DNA of 64,000 nucleotides, from the NCBI RefSeq assembly GCF_014196925.1, contig NZ_JACIEN010000006.1:246780-310779 (forward strand). The letters run 5' to 3'. Both the position numbers and the translations under genes were made by a program. Within the stretch, counting starts at the first letter, position 1, and each line of letters starts with the position of its first letter. This document shows positions 35,691 to 45,804 of this stretch, piece by piece. The notes under the pieces are model-generated. The model saw only the letters and a program-made list of their open reading frames with translations. It ran no database searches and was not told the DNA's origin. The DNA comes from Chelatococcus caeni (GTDB lineage Bacteria > Pseudomonadota > Alphaproteobacteria > Rhizobiales > Beijerinckiaceae).

Positions 35691-37094
35691 TCAGCCGAAG
35701 CTGCGCACGTCCACGAAGTGCCCCGCGATCGCCGCCGCCGCCGCCATGGCGGGGGAGACGAGGTGGGTACGGCCCTTGAAGCCCTGCCGTCCCTCGAAGT
35801 TGCGGTTCGAGGTGGAGGCGCAGCGCTCGCCGGGCTTCAGCTTGTCGGCATTCATGGCCAGGCACATGGAGCAGCCGGGCTCGCGCCAGTCGAAGCCGGC
35901 GGCCTTGAAGATCCGGTCGAGGCCCTCGGCCTCCGCCTGCATCTTCACGAGACCGGAGCCCGGCACGATCATGGCGTTCACGTTGGGGTTGACCGTCTTG
36001 CCGGCGACGATGCGCGCCACCTCGCGCAGGTCCTCGATGCGCCCGTTGGTGCAGGAGCCGATGAAGACGCGGTCGAGCGCGATGTCGGTGATCTTCGTGC
36101 CTGGCTTCAAGCCCATGTATTCCAGCGCCCGCCACTTCGACTGACGCTTCGTCTCCTCCTGGATCTCGTCCGGGTTCGGCACCGCGCCGTTGACCGAGAT
36201 GACGTCCTCCGGGCTCGTGCCCCAGGTGACGATGGGCGGCAGGTTGGCCGCGTCGAGCCGGATGACGCTGTCGAAATGGGCGCCCTCGTCGGTGCGCAGC
36301 GTCTCCCAGAAGCGCACGGCCTCGTCCCAGGCCGCGCCCTTCGGAGCCTTCGGCTTGTCCTTGAGATAGGCGTAGGTCTTCTCGTCCGGCGCGACGAGGC
36401 CGGCGCGGGCGCCGCCCTCGATCGACATGTTGCAGACGGTCATGCGCCCTTCCATCGACAGCGAGCGGATGGCCTCGCCCGCATATTCGATGACGTGGCC
36501 GGTGCCGCCGGCGGTGCCGATCTCGCCGATGATGGCGAGGATGATGTCCTTGGCCGTGACGCCCTCGGGCAGGGCGCCGTCGACCTGAACCAGCATGTTC
36601 TTCGCCTTCTTCTGGATCAGCGTCTGCGTGGCGAGCACGTGCTCCACCTCGCTGGTGCCGATGCCGTGGGCGAGCGCGCCGAAGGCGCCGTGGGTCGAGG
36701 TGTGGCTGTCGCCGCACACGATCGTGGTGCCCGGCAGCGTGAAGCCCTGCTCGGGGCCGACGACGTGGACGATGCCCTGGCGTTGGTCGAGCTCGTTGTA
36801 ATATTCGACGCCGAAGTCGCGCGCATTGTCGGCGAGCGTCGCCACCTGCAGCGCGCTCTCGGGATCCTCGATGCCGTGCGAGCGGTCGGTGGTGGGCACG
36901 TTGTGGTCGACGACGGCGAGCGTCTTCTGCGGCGCGCGCACCTTGCGGCCGGCGACGCGCAGGCCCTCGAAGGCCTGCGGGGAAGTGACCTCGTGCACGA
37001 GGTGGCGGTCGATGTAGATGAGGCAGGTGCCGTCGGGCTGGGTGTCGACGACGTGATCGTCCCAGATCTTGTCGTAGAGGGTGCGCGCTGTCAT
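35691..37094 (-). CDS. leuC: 3-isopropylmalate dehydratase large subunit
   Basis: Aconitase-family iron-sulfur subunit of 467 residues. The [4Fe-4S] cysteines appear in [16 protein letters not shown] and [16 protein letters not shown]. The N-terminal [19 protein letters not shown] and the mid segment [20 protein letters not shown] are diagnostic. The ATG at 37094 is used because the family begins [11 protein letters not shown]. It lies downstream of rplS on the same strand but is separated from it by about 500 bases and a terminator. Confidence 0.97.
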   Translation of the reverse strand: MTARTLYDKIWDDHVVDTQPDGTCLIYIDRHLVHEVTSPQAFEGLRVAGRKVRAPQKTLAVVDHNVPTTDRSHGIEDPESALQVATLADNARDFGVEYYNELDQRQGIVHVVGPEQGFTLPGTTIVCGDSHTSTHGAFGALAHGIGTSEVEHVLATQTLIQKKAKNMLVQVDGALPEGVTAKDIILAIIGEIGTAGGTGHVIEYAGEAIRSLSMEGRMTVCNMSIEGGARAGLVAPDEKTYAYLKDKPKAPKGAAWDEAVRFWETLRTDEGAHFDSVIRLDAANLPPIVTWGTSPEDVISVNGAVPNPDEIQEETKRQSKWRALEYMGLKPGTKITDIALDRVFIGSCTNGRIEDLREVARIVAGKTVNPNVNAMIVPGSGLVKMQAEAEGLDRIFKAAGFDWREPGCSMCLAMNADKLKPGERCASTSNRNFEGRQGFKGRTHLVSPAMAAAAAIAGHFVDVRSFG

Positions 37095-37265
37095 GGGCTT
37101 TCGGCTTCTCATGCTGTGATGGCGGCTGCCATCGGTGCTCTTGTCGCTCAGATGTCCCGCCTCGGTTTCGCTGGTCGGGACATGTTCACCCGCGTCACGG
37201 GCCGCTCCTGCGGCCGTCCCCCTCGCGGGGCGCGGTGCCTGGCGGGCGCCCTGACGGGCACCGGC

Positions 37266-37439
37266 TCAGGCGCGGCGAAGGTCGGCGATGGTGCAGGCCA
37301 GGAGGCGCGCGAAGAAGCGCCACGGCAGCCGGGCGTGATCGTGCAGCGCCGCAAATTCCTGCGTCGTCGGCAGCGGCTGCGACGTCAAACGGCAAGCCGT
37401 CACGTCGGGCCGGCATATGGAGCGCCCGCGCCTCATCAT
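37266..37439 (-). CDS. Possible small protein upstream of leuC
   Basis: A 57-codon ORF beginning MMRRGRSICRPDVTACRL and ending FFARLLACTIADLRRA. It reads toward leuC and ends about 170 bases before it. No ribosome site is obvious. The C-terminal amphipathic, aromatic and arginine-rich stretch looks like a small basic protein, but it could be chance in GC-rich DNA. Confidence 0.25.
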   Translation of the reverse strand: MMRRGRSICRPDVTACRLTSQPLPTTQEFAALHDHARLPWRFFARLLACTIADLRRA

Positions 37440-37545
37440 TCTGCGCCGTTTTTAACAGATCAAAACGACAGCGACAACGCGCCCGCGCGCATCGCCTTGC
37501 ATGGCTCCCGCGCGTGCCGCGCCGAAGCGGACGATAAAAATGAAA

Positions 37546-37568
37546 AAGCGCGGCGAGAGGCCGCGCTT
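37546..37568 (-). terminator. rplS terminator
   Basis: On the minus strand, AAGCGCGGC, loop CTCTC and GCCGCGCTT are followed by a short T-run (TTTTTCA). It lies about 45 bases after the rplS stop, a textbook intrinsic terminator. Confidence 0.8.
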
Positions 37569-37612
37569 CGTCGTCCGGGAGCCGGCGGTGGTGCCGCCAG
37601 ATGAGCGAAGGA

Positions 37613-37999
37613 TCACTCGCCCTTGTTGTTCTCGGTGCGGCGCTCGGCGCGCTCGGCGATACGGGCCGACTTGCCGCGGCGATCGCGCAGGTAATAGAGC
37701 TTGGCGCGGCGCACCTTGCCGCGGCGCACGACCTTGATCGACTCGACCAGCGGCGAATAGAGCGGGAACACGCGCTCGACGCCCTCGCCGTAGGAGATCT
37801 TGCGGACGGTGAAGCTCTCGTTGATGCCGCCGCCGTCACGGGCGATGCACACGCCCTCGTAGGCCTGCACGCGGCTGCGCTCGCCTTCCTTGACGCGGAC
37901 GTTGACCTGCACCGTGTCGCCGGGCTCGAAGTCCGGGATGGACTTGGCTTCGGTGAGCTTGGCGATCTGTTCCTGGTTGATCTGTTCGATGATGTTCAT
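37613..37999 (-). CDS. rplS: 50S ribosomal protein L19
   Basis: Component of the large ribosomal subunit at the interface with the small subunit. It is 128 residues: [73 protein letters not shown] and [20 protein letters not shown] are the L19 signatures. The ATG at 37999 is preceded by AGGAG. It has its own upstream promoter candidate and a downstream terminator. Confidence 0.98.
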   Translation of the reverse strand: MNIIEQINQEQIAKLTEAKSIPDFEPGDTVQVNVRVKEGERSRVQAYEGVCIARDGGGINESFTVRKISYGEGVERVFPLYSPLVESIKVVRRGKVRRAKLYYLRDRRGKSARIAERAERRTENNKGE

Positions 38000-38082
38000 G
38001 TCGATCACTCCTGCCGGCATGCCCGAAGGGAAGGTCCCGCGGACACGAGCGTTTCGGCGACGCTGTTTTGAGTTGGTGGCGC

Positions 38083-38111
38083 CCTATACACGAGGCGTTC
38101 GCCCTTGTCGA
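38083..38111 (-). promoter_or_regulatory. Probable sigma-70 promoter of rplS
   Basis: On the minus strand TCGACA, 17 bases, then TATAGG, about 85 bases before the rplS start. Five of six bases match the -35 consensus and four the -10. The remainder of the 300-base gap between rplS and topA (38000-38304) shows no gene. Confidence 0.5.
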
Positions 38112-38304
38112 TAAGGGCTGCGCGAGAAAGGACGCGAAAGCGCTGGCTCCGATGCAATGGCCCCGCCGGCGCCGGGCGCCTCTTGCGCCGCTGTCATCGC
38201 CTTGCCATTTGACTCCGCGCCCCCTTTCACTCAACTAGTCCGCCCGCCGGCCGTGTTTGCGCCGGCCGCCCGCATTTTCTTGAAGGCTCGCCGAGGAACT
38301 CTTG

Positions 38305-40956
38305 ATGAAAGTCGTTGTCGTCGAATCTCCCGCCAAGGCGAAGACGATCAACAAGTACCTCGGCAAGGACTACGAGGTCCTGGCCTCGTTCGGCCACATC
38401 CGCGATCTGCCGGCCAAGGACGGCTCGGTCGACCCCGAGGCCGATTTCTCCATGATCTGGGAGCTGGAGGACCGCGGCTCCAAGCGCGTGTCGGACATCG
38501 CGAGGGCGGTGAAGGGGGCGGACAAGCTCATCCTCGCCACCGACCCGGATCGCGAGGGCGAGGCGATCTCCTGGCACGTCATCGAGGCGCTGACGCAGAA
38601 GAAGGTGCTGAAGGACGTGGCCATCGAGCGCGTCACCTTCAACGCCATCACCAAGGACGCGGTGCTCGAGGCGATGCGCCAGCCGCGCCAGATCGACCAG
38701 GCCCTGGTCGATGCCTATCTCGCCCGCCGTGCGCTCGACTATCTCGTCGGCTTCAATCTCTCGCCGGTGCTGTGGCGCAAGCTGCCCGGCGCCCGTTCTG
38801 CCGGGCGCGTCCAGTCGGTGGCGCTGCGCCTCGTCTGCGACCGCGAGCGCGAGATCGAGACCTTCGTGGCGCGGGAATACTGGTCGCTCATCGCCCTCCT
38901 CGCGACGGGGGCGGGCGCGACCTTCGAGGCCCGCCTCGTCGGCGCCGACGGCAAGAAGATCACCCGGCTCGACATCGGCAAGGGCGAGGAGGCTGAGGCC
39001 TTCAGGAAGGCGCTCGAAGCGGCGGCCTTCCGCGTCACCGCGGTCGAGGCCAAGCCGGCCAAGCGCCACCCGCAGCCGCCCTTCACCACCTCCACCCTGC
39101 AGCAGGAGGCCTCGCGCAAGCTGGGCTTCGCCCCGGCGCGCACCATGCAGCTCGCCCAGCGGCTCTACGAGGGCGTCGAGATCGGCGGCGAGACGGTTGG
39201 CCTCATTACCTATATGCGTACCGACGGCGTCGACATGGCCCCGGAGGCGGTCGCCGGCGCTCGCCGCGTTATCGCCAAGGAGTTCGGCGACGCCTATGTG
39301 CCCGGAGTGCCGCGCAAGTACACGACCAAGGCCAAGAACGCGCAGGAGGCGCACGAGGCTGTGCGCCCGACCGATCTCGGCCGCCTGCCGGCCATGGTGG
39401 CGCGCCAGCTCGATCCCGATCAGGCCCGGCTCTACGACCTCATCTGGACGCGCACCGTGGCGAGCCAGATGGAATCGGCCGTCTTCGAGCGCACCACGGT
39501 CGATATCGAGGCGAAGGCCGCCGGCCGCGTGCTCGACCTGCGCGCCACCGGCCAGGTGGTGACCTTCGACGGCTTCCTGAAGCTCTATCAGGAAGGCCGC
39601 GACGACGAGGAGGACGAGGAGAGCCGCCGCCTGCCCGCCATGAAGGCCGGCGATGCCCTCGAGAAGCGCGAGATTCGCGCGACGCAGCACTTCACCGAGC
39701 CGCCGCCGCGCTACACCGAGGCGAGCCTCGTCAAGCGCATGGAAGAGCTCGGCATCGGCCGGCCCTCGACCTATGCGGCCGTGCTCGCCGTGCTCAAGGA
39801 GCGCGGCTATGTCGAGATCGACAAGAAGCGCCTCGTGCCCGAGGACAAGGGCCGCATCGTCACGGCCTTCCTCGAGAGCTTCTTCCGCCGCTATGTCGAA
39901 TACGACTTCACGGCCGACCTCGAGGAGCAGCTCGACCGCGTCTCCAACAACGAGATCGACTGGAAGGCGGTGCTGCGCGACTTCTGGCGCGACTTCATCG
40001 CCGCCATCGACGAGACGAAGAGCCTGCGCATGAGCGAGGTGCTCGACGCCCTCAACGAGGAGCTCGGGCCGCATATCTTCCCGAAGAAGGCGGACGGCAG
40101 CGATCCGCGCGCCTGCCCGAGCTGCGGCACCGGTCAATTGTCGCTGAAGCTCGGCAAGTTCGGCTCCTTCATCGGCTGCTCCAACTATCCGGAGTGCCGC
40201 TACACGCGCCAGCTCGCGGCGAACGGCGATGGTGAGACGAGCGCTGCCGCCGACGGCGGCCCGCGCGTCCTCGGCAAGGACCCTGAGACGGGGCTCGACG
40301 TCACGCTGCGCGACGGGCGCTTCGGTCCCTATGTGCAGCTCGGCGAGGGCGACAAGCCCAAGCGCCAGACCCTGCCCAAGGGCCTTGCGCCGGATCTCGT
40401 CGACCTCGAAAAGGCATTGAAGCTGCTGTCGCTGCCGCGCGAGGTCGCGACGCATCCCGAGAGCGGCAAGCCGATCCTCGCCGGCATCGGTCGCTTCGGG
40501 CCTTATGTCCAGCACGAGAGAACCTACGCCAATCTCGGCAAGGACGACGACGTGCTCGACATCGGTGCCAACCGGGCCATCGACCTGATCATCACGAAGG
40601 AGCAGGGCGGCGGACGCCGGGGCGGCGCGGCCGATCCGGGCCGGGTGCTGGGCGAAGAGCCGGAGAGCGGCAAGCAGCTCAGCGTCAAGGCCGGTCGCTA
40701 TGGTCCCTACGTCACCGACGGCACGACCAACGCCACCCTGCCCAAGAGCATGGACAAGGACGCGCTGACCCTGGAGGAGGCCATCGCCCTCATCCGTGCC
40801 AAGCGCGCCTCCGGCGGTGGCAAGAAGGCAGCGGCGAAAAAGCCGGCCGCCAAGAAGGCCCCTGCGAAGAAAGCTGCCGCAAAGAAGCCGGCTGAAAAGG
40901 CGCCCGCTAAAAAGGCAGCCGGCAAACCAACGAAGAAGGCGGCAGCGGGAGAATAG
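38305..40956 (+). CDS. topA: DNA topoisomerase I
   Basis: Type IA topoisomerase that relaxes negative supercoils. It is 883 residues. The Toprim domain opens KVVVVESPAKAKTINKYLG and has TDPDREGEAISWHV near residue 92. The active tyrosine is Y303 in GLITYMRTDGVDM. A single zinc finger follows (CPSCGTGQLSLKLGKFG... GCSNYPEC), then two repeated C-terminal domains and a tail of Lys/Ala/Pro repeats (KKAAAKKPAAKKAP) that may bind DNA. The start ATG at 38305 follows GAGGA. Confidence 0.97.
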   Translation: MKVVVVESPAKAKTINKYLGKDYEVLASFGHIRDLPAKDGSVDPEADFSMIWELEDRGSKRVSDIARAVKGADKLILATDPDREGEAISWHVIEALTQKKVLKDVAIERVTFNAITKDAVLEAMRQPRQIDQALVDAYLARRALDYLVGFNLSPVLWRKLPGARSAGRVQSVALRLVCDREREIETFVAREYWSLIALLATGAGATFEARLVGADGKKITRLDIGKGEEAEAFRKALEAAAFRVTAVEAKPAKRHPQPPFTTSTLQQEASRKLGFAPARTMQLAQRLYEGVEIGGETVGLITYMRTDGVDMAPEAVAGARRVIAKEFGDAYVPGVPRKYTTKAKNAQEAHEAVRPTDLGRLPAMVARQLDPDQARLYDLIWTRTVASQMESAVFERTTVDIEAKAAGRVLDLRATGQVVTFDGFLKLYQEGRDDEEDEESRRLPAMKAGDALEKREIRATQHFTEPPPRYTEASLVKRMEELGIGRPSTYAAVLAVLKERGYVEIDKKRLVPEDKGRIVTAFLESFFRRYVEYDFTADLEEQLDRVSNNEIDWKAVLRDFWRDFIAAIDETKSLRMSEVLDALNEELGPHIFPKKADGSDPRACPSCGTGQLSLKLGKFGSFIGCSNYPECRYTRQLAANGDGETSAAADGGPRVLGKDPETGLDVTLRDGRFGPYVQLGEGDKPKRQTLPKGLAPDLVDLEKALKLLSLPREVATHPESGKPILAGIGRFGPYVQHERTYANLGKDDDVLDIGANRAIDLIITKEQGGGRRGGAADPGRVLGEEPESGKQLSVKAGRYGPYVTDGTTNATLPKSMDKDALTLEEAIALIRAKRASGGGKKAAAKKPAAKKAPAKKAAAKKPAEKAPAKKAAGKPTKKAAAGE

Positions 40957-41062
40957 CGGGCGGCAGCTTCTTCTCCCTTGGGACATGAACGACCGAACGG
41001 CATAGACAGTGCCGGCCGGCCCTCTTCCCCTGATGCTGACCGAACCGGGAGCGCACCGTTCC

Positions 41063-41158
41063 CGCCATCATGGCCGGGCCCGTCCCGGCCATCCACGTCT
41101 TTGACGTTGCACAGCTTTCCAAGGCGTGAATGCCCGCGACGGGCGCGGGCATGACGGT
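41063..41158. repeat. Dispersed palindromic repeat R1, copy C
   Basis: ATGGCCGGGCCCGTCCCGGCCATCC is followed by a spacer with TTTGACGTTGCACAGCTTTC and then ATGCCCGCGACGGGCGCGGGCAT. It has the same orientation as copy D, with which it also shares the spacer TTTGACGTTG. It lies between topA and the Rid gene. Confidence 0.8.
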
Positions 41159-41183
41159 TGCGCGGGAGCCGGCGGGCCTTCGC

Positions 41184-41642
41184 TCAATCCACCGCCACGA
41201 TCGCCTCGATCTCGACCGTGATGTTGTTCGGCAGCGAGCCGAAGCCGACGGCCGAGCGGGCGTGGCGGCCGGCCTCGCCGAAGACGGCGACGAAGAGGTC
41301 CGAGCAGCCGTTGATGACCTTCGGATGGTCGCCGAAATCCGGCACGGCATTGACCATGCCGAGCAGCTTCACCACGCGCCGCACGCGGGCAAGGTCGCCG
41401 AGCGCCTCGTGCATCACGGCGAGGAGGTTGAGGCCGGTCAGCCGCGCATCGTCATAGGCCTGCTCGACGCCGATCTCGGCGCCGACCTTGCCGGTGCGCT
41501 GACGGCCGTCCGCCTCGCGCGGCCCCTGGCCCGAGAGGAAGAGGAGATTGCCCTCCTGCACGAAAGGCACGTAGGTCGCGACGGGCTTGGGCGCCGGCGG
41601 AAGCGTAAGCCCGAGATCGGCGAGGCGCTGGTAGGGGGTCAT
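41184..41642 (-). CDS. RidA-family protein in the ABC transporter operon
   Basis: A 152-residue Rid-family protein of the slightly longer group. The conserved segment RSAVGFGSLPNNITVEIEAI near the C-terminus contains the active Arg and Glu of the family, and FLSGQGPREADG lies near residue 35. Its ATG overlaps the stop of the upstream ABC ATPase (ATGA), so it belongs to that operon. Rid proteins remove reactive imines made by PLP or oxidative enzymes, consistent with amine catabolism. Confidence 0.9.
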   Translation of the reverse strand: MTPYQRLADLGLTLPPAPKPVATYVPFVQEGNLLFLSGQGPREADGRQRTGKVGAEIGVEQAYDDARLTGLNLLAVMHEALGDLARVRRVVKLLGMVNAVPDFGDHPKVINGCSDLFVAVFGEAGRHARSAVGFGSLPNNITVEIEAIVAVD

Positions 41643-42646
41643 GCGGTGACCTTCTGCGTGGCGAGGGTGGCGAGCTCCGCCTGGCGGATGCAGGCGACGG
41701 AATGGCTGGGTGAGACGCTCTCGCGCGGCGGCACGGCCTTCGCGCAGGCCTCGATGGCAAAGGGGCAGCGCGTGCGGAAGACGCAGCCGGACGGCGGGTC
41801 GAGCGGGCTCGGGATGTCGCCCTGCAGGATGACGCGCTCGCGCCGGACCGTCGGATCGGGGATCGGCGCGGTCGAGAGAAGCGCCTTGGTATAGGGATGG
41901 CGCGGATTGGCGTAGACCTCGCGCGACGGGCCCTGCTCCATGATGCGGCCGAGGTAGAGCACCACGATGTCGTCGCACAGATATTCGACGACGGTGAGGT
42001 CGTGCGAGATGAAGAGCATGGTGAGGCCCAGCTCTTTCTGCAGTTCCTGGATGAGGTTGAGCACCTGCGCCTGTACCGAGACGTCGAGCGCCGACACGGG
42101 CTCGTCGGCGACGATGAGCTCGGGCTCGACGGCAAGCGCCCGGGCGATGCCGATGCGCTGGCGCTGGCCGCCGGAGAACTCGTGCGGATAGCGGCGCGCA
42201 TGTTCCGGGCTGAGGCCGACGCGGGCCAGGAGGTCCGCGATGCGCGCCTGCCGCGCCGCCCCCTTGGCGAGGCCGTGCGTGTCGATGGCTTCGCCGATGA
42301 TGTCGCCCACGCGCATGCGGGGATTGAGGCTGGAATAGGGGTCCTGGAAGATGATCTGCATGCGCCGCCGATAGGCGCGCAGCGCCTTTTCCGGCAGCTT
42401 GAACAGGTCGACCCCGTCGAACACGGCCTCGCCCTCCGACGGCTCGACGAGCCGCAGGATGCAGCGCCCGGCGGTGGTCTTGCCCGAGCCCGATTCGCCG
42501 ACGATGCCGACGATGCGGCCGCGGCCCACGTCGAAGGATACGTCCTCGACCGCCTTCACCGGGCCGCTCGCCGTGTGGAAGCGCTTGGAGAGATTGCGGA
42601 CGGACAGCAGCACGTCGCCGCCCTGAGGGGATGGGGAATGGTTCAT
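41639..42646 (-). CDS. Peptide/opine-type ABC transporter ATPase (OppF-like)
   Basis: A 335-residue ATP-binding subunit. Walker A is GESGSGKTTAGRCI near residue 52, the signature FSGGQRQRIGIARAL, Walker B LIVADEPVSALDVS. The C-terminal oligopeptide/dipeptide domain has RHPYTKALLSTAPIPD and CVFRTRCPFAIEAC, the cysteine-rich part of this subfamily. It starts 5 bases after the preceding ATPase gene ends. Together they power the permeases at 43.7-45.5 kb. Confidence 0.95.
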   Translation of the reverse strand: MNHSPSPQGGDVLLSVRNLSKRFHTASGPVKAVEDVSFDVGRGRIVGIVGESGSGKTTAGRCILRLVEPSEGEAVFDGVDLFKLPEKALRAYRRRMQIIFQDPYSSLNPRMRVGDIIGEAIDTHGLAKGAARQARIADLLARVGLSPEHARRYPHEFSGGQRQRIGIARALAVEPELIVADEPVSALDVSVQAQVLNLIQELQKELGLTMLFISHDLTVVEYLCDDIVVLYLGRIMEQGPSREVYANPRHPYTKALLSTAPIPDPTVRRERVILQGDIPSPLDPPSGCVFRTRCPFAIEACAKAVPPRESVSPSHSVACIRQAELATLATQKVTA

Positions 42647-42651
42647 GGCGG

Positions 42652-43701
42652 TCACAGCAGCTCGTGCCTGAAGCAGCGGGAGAGGTGGCCGGGGCCGGCG
42701 GGCACGAGGCCCGGCGCCTCGCCCTCGCAGCGCGGCTCGACGAGCGGGCAGCGCGGCGCATAGGTGCAGCCCGGCGGCAGGTTGAGCACGCTCGGGACGT
42801 TGCCGGGGATGGGGTTCAACATCAGCCGCGCCCCGTCCGCCGCCCGGTCGCGCTCCGGGTTGGGGATGCAGGCGAGGAGGCCCTTGGTATAGGGGTGGCG
42901 CGGCCGCGCGAAGAGCGCCTCGACCGGGGCCTGCTCGACGACGCGGCCGGCATACATCACCGCCACCTCGTGGGCGATCTCGGCGACGACGCCGAGATTG
43001 TGGGTGATGAACAAGATGCTCATGCCGATGTCGCGCTGCAGGCGGCGCATCAGGTCGAGGATCTGGGCCTGGATGGTGACGTCGAGCGCCGTCGTCGGCT
43101 CGTCGGCGATGAGGAGGGCCGGGTTGCACGAGAGCGCGAGCGCGATCATCACGCGCTGGCGCATGCCCCCCGACATCTCGTGCGGATATTGGTCGAGCCG
43201 CTTCTCCGCCGCCGGGATCTCGACGAGCTCGAGCATCTGCCTCGCGCGCTGACGCGCCTCATGCCGGGAGACCGGCTCGTGAAGGCGGATCATCTCCATG
43301 ATCTGGTCGCCGACGGTGTAGAGCGGGTTGAGGCTCGTCATCGGCTCCTGGAAGATCATGGCGATCTCCTTGCCGCGGATGGCGCGCATGCGCTTTTCCG
43401 GCAAGGTCGCGAGATCGACGACCGTGCCGTCGCGCATCCGGTAGAGGATTTTCCCTCTGACGATGCGGCCGGGATGGGCGAGGAGGCGCATGATGGACAG
43501 GCTCGTCACCGACTTGCCCGAGCCAGATTCGCCGACGACGGCGAGCGTTTCGCCCCGGCGCACCGTCAGCGTCACGCCGTCGACGGACTTCGCCGCGCGC
43601 TCGCCGACGATGAAGTGGGTGTGCAGGTCCTCGGCCCTGAGGACGACGTCCTCGGGTAGCGTCGCTGTGAGCGGGGAGGGGGCGGAAAGGACGGCGGCCA
43701 T
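42652..43701 (-). CDS. Peptide/opine-type ABC transporter ATPase (OppD-like)
   Basis: A 349-residue ATP-binding subunit. Walker A is [14 protein letters not shown] near residue 58, Q-loop [12 protein letters not shown], signature [15 protein letters not shown], Walker [14 protein letters not shown], and the C-terminal domain has [15 protein letters not shown] and [14 protein letters not shown]. It pairs with the OppF-like subunit downstream. It starts 3 bases after oppC-like ends. Confidence 0.95.
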   Translation of the reverse strand: MAAVLSAPSPLTATLPEDVVLRAEDLHTHFIVGERAAKSVDGVTLTVRRGETLAVVGESGSGKSVTSLSIMRLLAHPGRIVRGKILYRMRDGTVVDLATLPEKRMRAIRGKEIAMIFQEPMTSLNPLYTVGDQIMEMIRLHEPVSRHEARQRARQMLELVEIPAAEKRLDQYPHEMSGGMRQRVMIALALSCNPALLIADEPTTALDVTIQAQILDLMRRLQRDIGMSILFITHNLGVVAEIAHEVAVMYAGRVVEQAPVEALFARPRHPYTKGLLACIPNPERDRAADGARLMLNPIPGNVPSVLNLPPGCTYAPRCPLVEPRCEGEAPGLVPAGPGHLSRCFRHELL

Positions 43702-43704
43702 CGC

Positions 43705-44562
43705 TCAGAGGTCCTTTCGAAGGCGTGGATCGAGGAGGTCGCGCAGGCCGTCGCCGACGAGCTGCAGCGACAGGACGGACAGGATGATGGCGACGCCGGG
43801 GAAGATCGTCATCCAGTCGGCCTGGCCGACATATTGCCGGCCGGAGGCGATCATCGTGCCCCAGGTCGGGATCTCGGGGCTGACGCCGACGCCGAGGAAG
43901 GAAAGGCTCGCCTCCGCCAGCATGGCATAGGCGAAGATGAAGGTCGCCTGCACCAGGATGGGCGAGACGAGGTTGCGCAGCACGTGGCGCGTCATGATGC
44001 GCCACGTCGGCACGCCGAGCGCCCGCGCCGCCTCCACGTAAGGAAGCTCCCGGATCACCAGCGTCGAGGCGCGAACGATGCGGGCAAGGCGCGGCGCATA
44101 GACGATGCCGAGCGCCACGATGACGGTGGCGAGCGACGGCCCGAGCGCGGCGACGAGCGCGATGGCGAGCAGGATGTCGGGGAAGGCCATCATCGCATCG
44201 ACGATGCGCGCGATCACGGTGTCCGCGCGGCGGAAGAAGCCGGCGACGAGGCCGAGCGTGATGCCGATGACACCGGCGAACACCGTCGCGGCCGCGCCCA
44301 CCGTCAGCGACAGGCGGCCGGCGTAGATCGTGCGGCTGAAGATGTCGCGGCCGAATTCGTCGGTGCCGAAGAAATAGGTGCCGCTCGGTGGCTTGAGGCG
44401 GTTGACGATCGACAGCTTGTTCGGCGCATAGGGCGCGATCAGCGGTGCGAGCAGGGCGAAGAGCGCGATGGCGAGGATGACGGCAAGGCCGATCGCCAGC
44501 GTCTTGCGCTGCAGGATGAGCGTCGTGATGCGCGGCGCGGGGGCGATGCTGACGGCGGCCAT
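43705..44562 (-). CDS. ABC transporter permease (OppC/DppC-like)
   Basis: A 285-residue inner-membrane subunit with an N-terminal segment and five further membrane spans. FFGTDEFGRDIFSRTIYAGR and the EAA loop YVEAARALGVPTWRIMTRHVL are diagnostic of the OppC/DppC branch. It starts within the stop codon of the preceding permease gene (TGATG). It forms the channel with the OppB-like subunit. Confidence 0.95.
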   Translation of the reverse strand: MAAVSIAPAPRITTLILQRKTLAIGLAVILAIALFALLAPLIAPYAPNKLSIVNRLKPPSGTYFFGTDEFGRDIFSRTIYAGRLSLTVGAAATVFAGVIGITLGLVAGFFRRADTVIARIVDAMMAFPDILLAIALVAALGPSLATVIVALGIVYAPRLARIVRASTLVIRELPYVEAARALGVPTWRIMTRHVLRNLVSPILVQATFIFAYAMLAEASLSFLGVGVSPEIPTWGTMIASGRQYVGQADWMTIFPGVAIILSVLSLQLVGDGLRDLLDPRLRKDL

Positions 44563-45503
44563 CAGTAGCGCACCCGCGGATCGATGAGGATGTAGAGCAT
44601 GTCGATGCCGAAATTGATCAGCACGTAGATCGCTGCGATGACGAGGAGCGCGCCCTGGATGACGGGATAGTCGCGCCGGAGCACAGCCGAGACGACGAGG
44701 TTGCCCACGCCCGGCAGGCTGAACACCGTCTCCGTCACCACGGCGCCGGAGACGAGGAGGGCGGCGGTGAGGCCGATGACCGTGAGTACGGGGATGAGCG
44801 CGTTCTTGAAGGCGTGCTTCATGACCACGCGGAACTCGCCCATGCCCTTGGAGCGGGCGGTGCGCACATAGTCGTCGTTGAGCACGTCGAGCATCGAGGC
44901 GCGGGTGAAGCGTGTGATCAGCGCCGAGGAGACGACGCCGAGCGCCACCGCCGGCAGCACGAGATGTGACAGGCGCGTGAGGAAGGACGCATCCGGCCCG
45001 CCGTAGCCCGCGACCGGGAACCAGCCGAGCCGGACCGCGAAGACCTGGATGAGCACGAGGCCGAGCCAGAAGCTCGGGATGCTCGCCGCGAACATGGCGA
45101 AAGTCGTCACCGTCTGGTCGAACAGGGTGCCGCGCTTGTAGGCGGAGAGGATGCCGACCGGCAGCGCGATGGCGCTGGCGATGAGAATCGAGAACAGCGT
45201 CAGGAAGAAGGTGGGCTCGGCCCGTTCGGCGAGCGCCCGCGTCACCGGCATGTCGAGGAAGATCGACTGGCCGAGGTCGCCCTTGATGAGCTGGCCGAGG
45301 AAGAAGAGATACTGCACCACGAGCGGCTGATCGAGGCCGAGGCGGGTGCGCAGCGCCGCGATGTCGGCCGGCGTCGCGTCCGGCCCCAGCATGACGGCGG
45401 CCGGATCGCCCGGGGCGATGCGCACGATGATGAAGACGATCGTCACCACCGTGAACATCACGGCGAGCATGCCGAGAAGGCGCTGCAGGATGTAGCGGGT
45501 CAT
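44562..45503 (-). CDS. ABC transporter permease (OppB/DppB-like)
   Basis: A 313-residue inner-membrane subunit with six membrane spans. TRYILQRLLGMLAVMFTVV at the N-terminus and the EAA loop DDYVRTARSKGMGEFRVVMK are typical of OppB/DppB. The ATG at 45503 follows TGGAGCG. It is separated from the binding-protein gene upstream by a 300-base GC-rich palindromic gap. Confidence 0.95.
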   Translation of the reverse strand: MTRYILQRLLGMLAVMFTVVTIVFIIVRIAPGDPAAVMLGPDATPADIAALRTRLGLDQPLVVQYLFFLGQLIKGDLGQSIFLDMPVTRALAERAEPTFFLTLFSILIASAIALPVGILSAYKRGTLFDQTVTTFAMFAASIPSFWLGLVLIQVFAVRLGWFPVAGYGGPDASFLTRLSHLVLPAVALGVVSSALITRFTRASMLDVLNDDYVRTARSKGMGEFRVVMKHAFKNALIPVLTVIGLTAALLVSGAVVTETVFSLPGVGNLVVSAVLRRDYPVIQGALLVIAAIYVLINFGIDMLYILIDPRVRY

Positions 45504-45804
45504 CGCTCCACTCGCTGCCGGGAGATGAGCGGCATCACAATCCCGGGACAAAAGACTATGGCGTTTCTGCAGTGGGGGCGGAACCAGTCGAGCGCGCCCG
45601 GTTCCCCTCCCCCGCTTGCGGCGGGGAGGGGCTGGGGGCGGTGCCGCCTGCGAACCGTGCCAGTTGATACTGTACTGACCGACATGGTCGGACAGCGCCT
45701 GCCTGCTGCACCGCCCCCACCCCGACCCTCCCCGCCACTTCGTGGGGGGAGGGAGAAGAGGAGCGCACCGCCGGCCTGCGCCAGCTCAACCTCCGGCCTC
45801 AGCC
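45504..45804. repeat. Palindrome-rich gap between binding protein and permease genes
   Basis: It holds CCCCTCCCCCGCTTGCGGCG..GGGGAGGGG (45604-45634) and, further on, CCGCCCCCACCCCGACCCTC followed by CGTGGGGGGAGGG (45712-45755). The two blocks are largely complementary, so the whole 45600-45755 could fold on itself. No gene is seen. It may reduce read-through from the binding-protein gene to oppB. Confidence 0.65.

Larger units (their letters stand above)
37095..37612. other. leuC-rplS intergenic region
   Basis: This 518-base stretch contains the rplS terminator (37546-37568), one short minus-strand ORF (37266-37439) and an AT-richer patch near 37441-37465 that could hold the leuC promoter. 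No Leu-rich leader peptide could be found by eye. Confidence 0.55.

Noticed and set aside
35634..37604. A long plus-strand frame opposite leuC
   Set aside because: leuC on the minus strand has all aconitase-family motifs; the opposing frame is low-complexity and has no ribosome site.
38227..40986. A minus-strand frame of more than 900 codons opposite topA
   Set aside because: The plus strand encodes a canonical topoisomerase I with a catalytic tyrosine and zinc finger; the opposite frame has no recognisable protein features.
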